From an uncultured Ruaniaceae bacterium (GTDB lineage Bacteria > Actinomycetota > Actinomycetes > Actinomycetales > Beutenbergiaceae): 15,922 bases of DNA. The notes beneath the pieces are model-generated. The model was given only the letters and a program-made list of their open reading frames with translations. It was not told the origin of the DNA and did no database searches. The translations under genes and the position numbers were made by a program. Location of the stretch: the NCBI GenBank assembly GCA_947251855.1, contig CAMXUZ010000148.1, positions 1 through 15,922 on the forward strand, written 5' to 3'. Positions within the stretch are counted from its first letter, which is position 1. The number at the start of each line of letters is the position of its first letter. Shown here in pieces: positions 6,512 to 13,534 of the stretch.

Positions 6512-7520
6512 CTATCACCGCTAGGGCAGCAAGAGCAGCCCAGCCGCCGATGATCCATAGCAGCGCGGGTAGCGTCGGGGGGAGGGATGCGTCAACGAAG
6601 AGGCCTAGGGTGGCGCTTCCGATCGGATCGGCGGAAGCGGCGGACGTGATCGCGTCGCGGGCGAGGCCGGAGGTAATGGATACCCGCGCACCGAGGGCAG
6701 CAGCGGCGCCGAAAGCGGCACCGATGAGCATCCACGTGCTCCGCCGCCGGGCAAGGAGGACGCCCGCGGCGATAAGGCCCGCTGAGATCCACGGTGCCGA
6801 TTCTCCAAATCTGAAGATGAAGGCTGCCGTAGCCCCGAACGACTGCATCTGTTCGGAGGGTAGGATGACGACCTGGAATTCGTCCTCAGGGAGGGCAGGA
6901 ATATACTCCGCGAATGCGGCACCCTCATCTGCGAGAGCCTCCTGCGCGGCGCTGACGATCGGCTGGACATCAACGAGGAGTGGTGCCGGAGAACCGTCCG
7001 GAAGCGTTTCAGAAGCGTGCAGGCGCGCCAGGATTTGGGGATGGGACTCCCGCAGGGCTTCGCGCCATACGGTCGCAGCTTCGTCTGAGGCGAGGGCGTT
7101 CTTCAGTCCCGCGCGGAGCGCGCGGTCGATCGCATCGGCCGCGAGGGACTCGAGTCCCTCGATGGATGCGCGGGAGTCCTCCTCGATTTCGTCGGGATCG
7201 ATCAGCGAGGACGGAATTCCTAAGAAATTGAGCAGCTCGGCAGAGCCGGACAACCAATCGGGGATGTGCGCCGGCAGTATCTCCTCCACGATTCGGGGAA
7301 TGTCGAGATCTTCCACGACGCGCTCCTCGACGTCTTTCTGAACCTCGGGGTCGGCGGCCAACGGCGCGAACGTGGCGAGGAAGCGATCCTCCTCGGCGAG
7401 CACGCCGTGCGCGCTGGTGAGAGCTACCGCCAACGGAGCTGTGAGAGCTCCGAGCACGATGAGCACGGGCCCCAGTATTCGAAGCGGGGACCACGATGGC
7501 GAATTTCTACGGGCGGGCAT
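6435..7520 (-). CDS. Membrane protein of unknown function with large external domain
   Basis: A 361-residue protein of a type seen in actinobacteria but with no function I can name. It has a short basic N-terminus (PARRNS), a first helix at about 16-36 (LGPVLIVLGALTAPLAVALT), then about 200 acidic residues predicted to lie outside the membrane, rich in amphipathic helix (for example VQKDVEERVVEDLDIPRIVEE). Three helices follow near 242-258, 262-278 and 318-340, with a short basic cytoplasmic tail. The ATG at 7520 was chosen because it gives a normal positive-inside first helix; an alternative ATG at 7547 adds nine residues (MQTGWCTSN) and cannot be excluded. Neither start has a strong ribosome binding site. 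It is divergent from the hexosaminidase gene and its 3' end overlaps the HNH gene by 77 bp. Confidence 0.8.
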   Translation of the reverse strand: MPARRNSPSWSPLRILGPVLIVLGALTAPLAVALTSAHGVLAEEDRFLATFAPLAADPEVQKDVEERVVEDLDIPRIVEEILPAHIPDWLSGSAELLNFLGIPSSLIDPDEIEEDSRASIEGLESLAADAIDRALRAGLKNALASDEAATVWREALRESHPQILARLHASETLPDGSPAPLLVDVQPIVSAAQEALADEGAAFAEYIPALPEDEFQVVILPSEQMQSFGATAAFIFRFGESAPWISAGLIAAGVLLARRRSTWMLIGAAFGAAAALGARVSITSGLARDAITSAASADPIGSATLGLFVDASLPPTLPALLWIIGGWAALAALAVIVKLLRRRGAAPANAPKTFEDPPARP

Positions 7521-7616
7521 GTTGCTAGTACACCAGCCCGTCTGCATTCTCGTGTACGTGTTCGCAGGACCCCCAACGTCATGCGTCCTTGCGTAACTCG
7601 CGCTCGAGACAGGCAG

Positions 7617-7646
7617 GTGACCGAGTTATTTAGGTACCCTTACATA
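7617..7646 (+). promoter_or_regulatory. Candidate promoter of the hexosaminidase gene
   Basis: GTGACC (7617-7622) and TACATA (7641-7646) are separated by 18 nt and would place the transcript start near 7653, leaving room for the GGAG ribosome binding site at 7662-7665 ahead of the ATG at 7671. Both boxes are imperfect. The same stretch contains nested inverted repeats, so regulation at this point is likely. Confidence 0.4.
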
Positions 7647-7654
7647 ACAGTTAT
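7625..7654. promoter_or_regulatory. Nested inverted repeats, candidate operator upstream of the hexosaminidase gene
   Basis: Three GTTAT/ATAAC elements occur in 30 bp. GTTAT at 7625-7629 pairs with ATAAC at 7644-7648 as the ends of a 24-bp imperfect palindrome (8 of 12 pairs match). ATAAC at 7644-7648 also forms a perfect 11-bp palindrome, ATAACAGTTAT, with GTTAT at 7650-7654. An overlapping 18-bp imperfect palindrome, starting TTAGGTA and ending TACATAA, lies at 7630-7647. These cover the candidate -10 box and spacer, the usual place for a repressor. The half site TTAGGTA resembles half of a DtxR-type iron box, but the other half does not fit well. Confidence 0.4.
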
Positions 7655-7670
7655 CCATGCCGGAGTGTCA

Positions 7671-9521
7671 ATGTCGATCCCACTGGTCCCCGTCCCGAAT
7701 CGCCTCGAAAACCGAGGCGGAGGTGCCTTCGTTATAAACGAGAGAACGAGAATCTTCGCAGACCCTGTCTCGCGTGCAGCCGTGGAACTGTTCACGACGC
7801 AACTTCGGCGTGCGGCGGGATTCGATCTGAAGGTGCAGCCCCTCACGGCGGGCGATGCGGGCGGTGGCACCGCTGACGAGGCGATCGTCTTCCGCGTCGA
7901 CCCCGAGGCCGACTACGCAGAAGGTAGCGGAAATGGGGAAGCCTACCGACTCGAAGCGAGTGGCGCGTCGGTGACGATCGTCGGCGCGAGCGCTCACGGA
8001 GTTTTCAATGCGACCCAAACGCTGCGACAACTGTTGCCCGCGGCCATCGAAGCGGAGCAGGTCTGCGCAGATTGGCACGTGCCAGCGGTCACTATCGTGG
8101 ACTGGCCGGAGTTCGAGCACCGCGGACTCATGATCGACGTCGCGCGTTCCTTCCTCACCGTCGAGGAGATGGAGCGCATCATCGACTTCGCCACCCTCGT
8201 GAAGATCTCCCGCCTCCACCTGCACCTCAGTGACGATCAGGGATGGCGGATCGAGATCACCAACGAGGGCCGTGTCGACGGCGACACGATCGACTACACA
8301 CAGCTCACGGCAGTTTCTGGTGCGACGGCGATGACTGAGTGGGGGCACAACGGGGAGCCCGGGCGTACGGGCTTCTACACGCAAGCCGACTACCAGCGGA
8401 TCGTCGATTATGCCGCCCAGCGCCACATCGTCGTCATTCCCGAGATCGACCTTCCCGGTCACACCATCGGTGCCCTCGCCGCGATCCCCGAGCTCAACAC
8501 GGCAGGCTCCTGCCACGAAGGCACACCGCAGCAGCCGGTGAGTCCTCCCGACGGTAGCGGCGAAGTCGGCCACTCCTATCTCGATCCGCACAGCGCACAC
8601 ACCTACGCCTTCGCCCGTCACGTGCTCAGGCAACTCGCGCGGATCACGCCCGGGGACTACCTCCACATCGGCGGCGATGAGCCACTCAGGATGACTGAAC
8701 GCCACGGTCACGAGGTGTACATCGAATGTGTCGGCCGGATCGTCGAGATCGTGCGTGAGGTGGGGAAGAAGCCCGTTGGGTGGAACGAGATCTCCGAGGT
8801 CAAGGCGGGAGCCGACATGATCGTCCAGTTCTGGCAGGGTGAGAGCACCCAGACGATCCGGGCGGCCGAGGAAGGCGCGAAGATCCTGCTATCTCGCGGC
8901 GACAGCACCTACCTCGATCAGAAGTACCACCCCGAATTCCCGATCGGACTCGACTGGGCGTGCACGGGCGACTGCGATTTCCCCCGCTACTACGGATGGG
9001 AACCCACGCAACTCGTTCCGGAGCTGAGGCACGACCAGATCGCAGGGGTGGAGGCACCCCTGTGGTCCGAAACCCTGCGCGGCGTTTCGCAGATTCTCCT
9101 CATGGCCTTCCCCCGGCTCTTCGCCGCCGCTGAACTCGGCTGGTCGGCCCCGCGCACCCGCGGCCTCGAAGGCTTCACCACGCGTCTCGCCGCCCTTGCC
9201 CCGCGCCTGCTGCTGGGCGGTGGAAACTTTTACGACGGCGAGAAGGCGGCGTGGCAGCCCGTTGTCGCCGGATTGAACGCTGCCCGCGATAACGGAACCC
9301 TCAGGGTCGCTCGCGTAGCGGCGCCTGGTGGAATCACTCCAGAGGTGACGGTGGAGATCGACGGGCGGAGCCTCACCCCGAAGACCGAGGTGGTCCAGGA
9401 GCGCGGCGCCCTTCACGCCGGGCCTGTGTTTGACGTAATGATCGACGGCGACGGACTCGAGAGCGGAAGCGCTGGTCGGGTGCACGTGGGAAGCGTGAGC
9501 GCCCCGTTCACGGTCAGCTAG
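7671..9521 (+). CDS. Glycoside hydrolase family 20 beta-N-acetylhexosaminidase
   Basis: A 616-residue GH20 enzyme that should remove terminal beta-linked N-acetylglucosamine or N-acetylgalactosamine by substrate-assisted catalysis. The N-terminal GH20b-like domain (about 1-150) has the typical VTIVGASAHGVFNATQTLRQL ending. The catalytic barrel (about 155-520) starts EFEHRGLMIDVARSF, continues KISRLHLHLSDDQGWRIEI and VVIPEIDLPGHTIGAL, and carries the catalytic dyad D336-E337 in HIGGDEP. QFWQGE and EAPLWSETL supply later active-site residues. A roughly 95-residue beta-rich C-terminal domain follows. There is no signal peptide or membrane anchor, so it looks cytoplasmic. ATG 7671 has GGAG 5 nt upstream. 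It stands alone, divergent from a membrane protein and ending 1 bp from the convergent regulator gene. Likely use is processing of imported chitin or glycan fragments, or recycling of amino sugars. Confidence 0.95.
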   Translation: MSIPLVPVPNRLENRGGGAFVINERTRIFADPVSRAAVELFTTQLRRAAGFDLKVQPLTAGDAGGGTADEAIVFRVDPEADYAEGSGNGEAYRLEASGASVTIVGASAHGVFNATQTLRQLLPAAIEAEQVCADWHVPAVTIVDWPEFEHRGLMIDVARSFLTVEEMERIIDFATLVKISRLHLHLSDDQGWRIEITNEGRVDGDTIDYTQLTAVSGATAMTEWGHNGEPGRTGFYTQADYQRIVDYAAQRHIVVIPEIDLPGHTIGALAAIPELNTAGSCHEGTPQQPVSPPDGSGEVGHSYLDPHSAHTYAFARHVLRQLARITPGDYLHIGGDEPLRMTERHGHEVYIECVGRIVEIVREVGKKPVGWNEISEVKAGADMIVQFWQGESTQTIRAAEEGAKILLSRGDSTYLDQKYHPEFPIGLDWACTGDCDFPRYYGWEPTQLVPELRHDQIAGVEAPLWSETLRGVSQILLMAFPRLFAAAELGWSAPRTRGLEGFTTRLAALAPRLLLGGGNFYDGEKAAWQPVVAGLNAARDNGTLRVARVAAPGGITPEVTVEIDGRSLTPKTEVVQERGALHAGPVFDVMIDGDGLESGSAGRVHVGSVSAPFTVS

Positions 9522-9522
9522 C

Positions 9523-10194
9523 CTAGGGCGTGCTCACCCACACCGCTTCTGTTGCAACCCGGCCGAGTTGGATCGGCTCGCCGCCGGCGATGCTCACGCA
9601 TATCGTTTCGGAGAACGGGGCACCGGGGCTGAGCGCGAGGCGGGTGCCTACGCCGATGCGGGCGTCGGCGAAGAATTGTAATAAGGAGGGATCGTCGTCG
9701 GAGATCCGCTCGACAGTCGCCTCGCCGTGGGGTTCGACAGTGCTGAGCTGGGCGGCGTCCGGCGTGGGCAGGTGCCCGGCCTTGGAGGGGATCGGATCAC
9801 CATGGGGGTCGCGGGTGGGGAACTCGAGGAAGGCATCCATTCGGTCGACGAGGCGATCGGTGACGGCGTGCTCGAGCACCTCGGCCTCGTCATGAACCTC
9901 GTCCCACGTGTAGCCGAGGACCTGCACGAGGAAGGTTTCCAGCAACCGGTGCCGGCGAACCATCGCGACGGCGGCGAGCCGCCCCTCGTCGGTGAGCGCG
10001 ACGGCTCCGTAGGGCGTATGCGTGACGAGCCCTTGTTCGGCGAGTTTGCGCACCGCGTCCGAAACTGACGACATCGCCACGCCCGCCCGCGCCGCGATGA
10101 GGCTGGGTGTCACGGGGTCGTTCGACCATTCCTGAACACCCCAAATGATCTTGACGTAGTTCTGAGCGCTCGGCGTGAGGTGTTCGACTGACAT
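9523..10194 (-). CDS. DtxR/MntR-family metal-dependent transcriptional regulator
   Basis: A 223-residue regulator of the DtxR superfamily. The winged helix-turn-helix is at about 5-72 (SLIAARAGVAMSSVSDAVRKL), followed by the dimerisation and metal-binding domain (VRRHRLLETFLVQVLGY, then WDEVHDEAEVLEHAVTD) and a C-terminal SH3-like/FeoA-like domain (about 150-223). Aligned to diphtheria DtxR, the ligands are H82, E86, H101, E105, E108 and H109. The Cys102 position of DtxR is Glu105 here, as in manganese-sensing MntR; the Met10 position is Asn12, which is unusual. I therefore infer manganese or a mixed metal specificity, unproven. ATG 10194 is preferred, with an AGGG upstream; GTG 10203 would add three residues. 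It lies 19 bp downstream of the YeiH-like gene on the same strand, so the two probably share a transcript. Confidence 0.92.
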   Translation of the reverse strand: MSVEHLTPSAQNYVKIIWGVQEWSNDPVTPSLIAARAGVAMSSVSDAVRKLAEQGLVTHTPYGAVALTDEGRLAAVAMVRRHRLLETFLVQVLGYTWDEVHDEAEVLEHAVTDRLVDRMDAFLEFPTRDPHGDPIPSKAGHLPTPDAAQLSTVEPHGEATVERISDDDPSLLQFFADARIGVGTRLALSPGAPFSETICVSIAGGEPIQLGRVATEAVWVSTP

Positions 10195-10213
10195 GCCAAT
10201 CACCCTATCGAAA

Positions 10214-11236
10214 TCATCCCACAGCGAGCCCCGTCGTTGCTCCTTGAATGAGCAGGCTCGTGCCGGAGACGACGAGCCACAGGCATGCGCCGAGAACGAG
10301 CGGGCGGATTCCCGTGCGGGCGATCCCGGCGAGATCGACCGAGAGGCCGATCGCGCTCAACGCGACAGTGATCAGGAAGACGGCGAGGGTAGCGCCCGCG
10401 TCCGTTGCGCCGTCGGGAAGAAGCGGGTGGAGGGCCGCGAGGAGGATGAACCCGACGAGGAACCACGGAACGAGCTTCCCGAGCGGCGGTCGGGTGGAAC
10501 CCGCCGCCCTGGATGAACCTGCCTGCGACGCGAGGAGAGCCAACCCGACCGCGACGGGGATGATCATGAGCGTGCGCGCGAGTTTGACGACCACGGCAGT
10601 GTCGGTGGCAACGGGCCCGTAGACGGCGGCGGCAGCGACGACGGAGGAGGTGTCGTTGACGGCGGTGCCGGCGAAGACACCGAACGTGGTCTCGTCCATG
10701 CCGATCGCGTGTCCGAGCCAGGGGAAGAACAGTACCGCGGCGATGTTGAACACGAATACTGTGGATAATGCGTATGCGACCTTCGTCGCCGCAGGTTTGA
10801 GCACGGGAGTGATCGCGGCGATCGCCGAGGCCCCACAGATCGCGGTGCCCACCCCGATGAGCGCGGTGAGATCGGAATCGATCCGCATCGCCCGCCCGAG
10901 GCCCCAAGCGGCGAGAAGGCAGGCGGCGAGGGTGCCGAGCATCACCGGTAGGGAACTCCATCCCACAGCGAGGACCTGGGTGAGGGAGACCTGCGCGCCG
11001 AGCAGGACCACGGCCGTTTGGAGTAGCCGCGAACCCGCGAACTTCACCCCAGTGCCGAACCGGTCGGAACGTTGCAACGGATGGAACAGAACGGTCGTGA
11101 GGAGACCGAGGAGCACCCCGGCCACGGGCCCGCCGAGGAGGGGCAACGCGGAACCGATAGCGGTAGCAACGGCGCCGATGGCCAGCGCAAGGCCCAGGCC
11201 AGGAAGAACGGCAGTAATCGATCGTGGCACCCTCAC
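10214..11236 (-). CDS. YeiH/UPF0324-family membrane transporter (putative sulfate exporter family)
   Basis: A 340-residue integral membrane protein with about ten helices. Family signatures are the GPVAGVLLG helix, GVKFAGSRLLQTAVVLLGAQ, GVGTAICGASAIAAITPVLK, FAGTAVNDTSSVVAAAAVYG and AVVVKLARTLMIIPVAV, all characteristic of YeiH (UPF0324). The family is annotated as a putative sulfate exporter, but its substrate is poorly established. The GTG at 11236 is chosen because it gives the usual family length and begins just before the first helix (PRSITAVLPGLGLALAIG); an upstream open frame reaches the divergent reductase promoter and shows no homology. A second GTG at 11230 would start two codons later. 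It is probably the first gene of an operon with the MntR-like regulator, which suggests metal-responsive control. Confidence 0.9.
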   Translation of the reverse strand: MRVPRSITAVLPGLGLALAIGAVATAIGSALPLLGGPVAGVLLGLLTTVLFHPLQRSDRFGTGVKFAGSRLLQTAVVLLGAQVSLTQVLAVGWSSLPVMLGTLAACLLAAWGLGRAMRIDSDLTALIGVGTAICGASAIAAITPVLKPAATKVAYALSTVFVFNIAAVLFFPWLGHAIGMDETTFGVFAGTAVNDTSSVVAAAAVYGPVATDTAVVVKLARTLMIIPVAVGLALLASQAGSSRAAGSTRPPLGKLVPWFLVGFILLAALHPLLPDGATDAGATLAVFLITVALSAIGLSVDLAGIARTGIRPLVLGACLWLVVSGTSLLIQGATTGLAVG

Positions 11237-11302
11237 AACTATGCCGTATCTGCCGGTCGGCGCTGACGAGTGATTCCTTTCGTGAGCGAGGAAGCGAGCC
11301 GT

Positions 11303-11308
11303 TAGACT
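11303..11308 (+). promoter_or_regulatory. Probable -10 box of the aldo/keto reductase gene, leaderless
   Basis: TAGACT, a good actinobacterial -10 sequence, lies 7 nt before the GTG at 11316. That places the transcript start on or beside the start codon, and there is no ribosome binding site in between. The -35 region is poor. The 79-bp gap to the divergent YeiH-family gene holds no other clear element. Confidence 0.5.
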
Positions 11309-11315
11309 TGATCGC

Positions 11316-12155
11316 GTGACTAACAACGCAGCAGGAACCGTGACACTGAACGATGGCAGCACCATTCCGCAGCTGGGCTTCGGCGTGTGGCAGGTGCCCG
11401 ACGACGAGGCGCAGGTCGCCGTGGAAGAGGCGCTTCGGGTGGGCTATCGCCACATCGACACCGCAGCCGCGTACGGCAACGAGGAAGGCGTGGGGCGCGC
11501 CCTGAGAGCCTCCGGCCTCGCCCGCGACGACGTGTACATCACCACCAAATTGTGGAACGCCGACCAAGGCTACGACTCGGCGTTCACCGCCTACGCGACC
11601 TCGCTGGACAAGCTCGGGATCGACACCGTGGATCTCTACCTCATCCACTGGGCCGCGCCCGGCCTCGGCCTCTACCGGGACACCTGGAAGGCGCTCGTCA
11701 GGCTCCACGAAGAGGGCCGGGTGCGCGCGATCGGGGTGTCGAACCACCACGAGGAGCACCTGAACAACATCATCGCCGACACCGGCGTGACGCCGGTACT
11801 CAACCAGGTGGAGATGCACCCGTACCTGCAGCAGAACGACCTGCGGGCCGTGCATGAGAAACTCGACATCGTCACGGAAGCGTGGTCGCCGCTGGGTTCG
11901 GGCAAGGGGCTCCTGGAGGATCCGGTGCTCGGCGAGATCGCCACGAAGCACGGCGCGACCCCGGCCCAGGTGACCCTCGCCTGGCACCTAGCGCTCGGCA
12001 ACGTGGTCATCCCCAAGTCCGTCACCCCCTCCCGGATCGCCGAGAACTTCGAGTCCACCAAGGTGAGCCTCGACGACGACGATCTCGCCGCGATCGCCGA
12101 ACTCGACCGCGGGGAACGCACCGGGGGGAACCCGGACGAGGCGGGGTTCAAGTAG
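11316..12155 (+). CDS. Aldo/keto reductase, AKR5-type (2,5-diketo-D-gluconate reductase-like)
   Basis: A complete 279-residue NADPH-dependent aldo/keto reductase with a single TIM barrel. The catalytic tetrad is D48 and Y53 (HIDTAAAYGNEEGVG), K78 (ITTKLWN) and H111 (LYLIHW), with the spacing of Corynebacterium 2,5-diketo-D-gluconate reductase. Other family blocks are RAIGVSNH, LNQVEMHPYLQQ and the cofactor phosphate-binding VIPKSVTPSRIAENFE. It reduces aldehydes or ketones to alcohols; many such enzymes act on methylglyoxal or glyoxal, and the natural substrate here cannot be told. The GTG start at 11316 gives the standard family N-terminus (LNDGSTIPQLGFGVWQV) and lies 7 nt after a TAGACT -10 box. 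It is transcribed alone and converges on the lactate dehydrogenase gene. Confidence 0.95.
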   Translation: MTNNAAGTVTLNDGSTIPQLGFGVWQVPDDEAQVAVEEALRVGYRHIDTAAAYGNEEGVGRALRASGLARDDVYITTKLWNADQGYDSAFTAYATSLDKLGIDTVDLYLIHWAAPGLGLYRDTWKALVRLHEEGRVRAIGVSNHHEEHLNNIIADTGVTPVLNQVEMHPYLQQNDLRAVHEKLDIVTEAWSPLGSGKGLLEDPVLGEIATKHGATPAQVTLAWHLALGNVVIPKSVTPSRIAENFESTKVSLDDDDLAAIAELDRGERTGGNPDEAGFK

Positions 12156-12174
12156 CCACCGCAGGACCGACGCG

Positions 12175-12199
12175 GGGCCTGCTCGAGCTGATCAGGCCC
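12175..12199. terminator. Candidate bidirectional terminator hairpin between convergent genes
   Basis: GGGCCTG (12175-12181) and CAGGCCC (12193-12199) form a perfect 7-bp GC-rich stem with an 11-nt loop. It occupies most of the 36-bp gap between the convergent reductase and lactate dehydrogenase genes and overlaps the latter's stop codon (12192-12194). No U tract follows on either strand, so efficiency is uncertain. Confidence 0.4.
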
Positions 12200-13433
12200 G
12201 GGTGGCCCGCGGCACGAGCCGCTGCAGCTGGGTGACGTGCGCGGGCGTGAGCTCCGCGACGTCCGTCACCTGCAGAAGCTTCATCGTCCGCTCGATCTGG
12301 TCCTGCAGGATCGCGATGGCGCGGTCCACGCCTTCGCGCCCACCCGCCATGAGCCCGTACAGGTAGGCCCGCCCGATGAGCGTGAAATCGGCACCCAGGG
12401 CGAGGGAGGCCACGATGTCCGCGCCGTCCATGATTCCGGTGTCGAGGATGATCTCGACGTCGCTACCCACCTCGCGGGCAACCTCGGGCAGGAGGTGGAA
12501 CGGCACGGGGGCCCGGTCGAGTTGGCGGCCGCCGTGGTTGGAGAGCACGATGCCGTCGACACCGAGGTCGGTGAGCTTCTTCGCATCCTCGAGGGTCTGC
12601 ACGCCTTTGATGGCGATCCTTCCCGGCCACAGTTCGCGGATCTCCTTCAGATCCTCGAAGTTGATCGTCGGATCCATCGCGGCGTCGAGAAGTTCGCCGA
12701 CGGTCCCACCGGTGTTCGACAAGGATGCGAACTCGAGTTTCGGCGTGGTGAGGAAGTCGAACCACCACCAGGGCCGGGGGATCGCGTTCGCGATCGTCCG
12801 CAACGAGATCTGCGGCGGGATGGAGAAGCCGTTGCGGGAGTCGCGGAGCCGGGCACCTGCGACCGGGGTGTCGACGGTGAAGAACAGGGTGTCGAAACCG
12901 GCGTCGGCGGCGCGGCGGGTGAGCGCGTAAGAAATCTCCCGCTCCCGCATTACGTACAGCTGGAACCAGTTGCGCCCCGCCGGGTTGGCTGCCCTCACCC
13001 CTTCGATCGAGGTGGTGCCGAGCGTCGAGAGCGTGAACGGGATTCCGGCCGCGCCCGCAGCACCCGCCCCGGCGATCTCGCCTTCGGTCTGCATGAGGCG
13101 GGTGAACCCCGTCGGTGCGATCCCGAACGGTAGCGCGGAGGTGCCCCCGAGGATCGTCGTGGAGGTATCCACCTTCGACACGTCGTTGAGGATCGATGGG
13201 TGGAAGGTGACGTCTTGGAACGCCCGGCGTGCCCGGGCGAGCGACAGTTCACCTTCGGCGGCGCCGTCGGTGTAATCGAAGGCCGCGGCGGGCGTGCGTC
13301 GTTTCGCGATCCGCCGCAGATCGTGAATGGTCAGGGCGCCATCGAGCCTGCGCTTCTTGCCGTTCCACTCGGGCTTCTTGAACTTCAGCAGTTCAAAAAT
13401 CTCCGTCGGTTTCGGAAACTGGCGCTCGACCAC
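12192..13433 (-). CDS. lldD: FMN-dependent L-lactate dehydrogenase (LldD type)
   Basis: A complete 413-residue member of the FMN-dependent alpha-hydroxy-acid oxidase/dehydrogenase family. It closely resembles what I remember of mycobacterial LldD2, including the roughly 40-residue N-terminal extension and the block [20 protein letters not shown]. Expected active-site residues are Y54 ([11 protein letters not shown]), Y160 (FQLY), D188 (TVDTP), R195, K276 (IAIKGVQ), and H300 with R303 ([12 protein letters not shown]). The His-Lys spacing of 24 matches glycolate oxidase, and FMN phosphate-binding segments are [10 protein letters not shown] and IGRAYLYG. It would oxidise L-lactate to pyruvate and pass electrons to quinone; other 2-hydroxy acids are possible substrates. 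The GTG start at 13433 has a GAGGG box 4 nt upstream. A stable hairpin lies in its leader (13461-13479). Confidence 0.93.
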   Translation of the reverse strand: MVERQFPKPTEIFELLKFKKPEWNGKKRRLDGALTIHDLRRIAKRRTPAAAFDYTDGAAEGELSLARARRAFQDVTFHPSILNDVSKVDTSTTILGGTSALPFGIAPTGFTRLMQTEGEIAGAGAAGAAGIPFTLSTLGTTSIEGVRAANPAGRNWFQLYVMREREISYALTRRAADAGFDTLFFTVDTPVAGARLRDSRNGFSIPPQISLRTIANAIPRPWWWFDFLTTPKLEFASLSNTGGTVGELLDAAMDPTINFEDLKEIRELWPGRIAIKGVQTLEDAKKLTDLGVDGIVLSNHGGRQLDRAPVPFHLLPEVAREVGSDVEIILDTGIMDGADIVASLALGADFTLIGRAYLYGLMAGGREGVDRAIAILQDQIERTMKLLQVTDVAELTPAHVTQLQRLVPRATRA

Positions 13434-13460
13434 AATGCCCTCACTTCTTCTACGGATGCC

Positions 13461-13479
13461 CGGCGCCGAGTGGGCGCCG
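13461..13479. terminator. Perfect 7-bp hairpin between pmt and lldD (terminator or leader element)
   Basis: CGGCGCC (13461-13467) and GGCGCCG (13473-13479) pair across a GAGTG loop. The hairpin lies in the 101-bp gap downstream of the mannosyltransferase gene and upstream of the lactate dehydrogenase gene, both on the minus strand. It could terminate the former, or act as an operator or structured leader for the latter. A weak -10-like TAAACT (13488-13493, minus strand) lies just upstream of it. No U tract follows, so a pure intrinsic-terminator role is doubtful. Confidence 0.4.
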
Positions 13480-13534
13480 CGAGAAACAGTTTATCGAGTG
13501 TGTGCCCCGCCCCGCGCAGCACGGCGCCCGCCGC

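Noticed and set aside
7630..7647. DtxR/IdeR-type iron box upstream of the hexosaminidase gene.
   Set aside because: The left half (TTAGGTA) fits, but the right half and centre match the 19-bp consensus poorly and the spacing differs by one base. Kept only as a general operator candidate.
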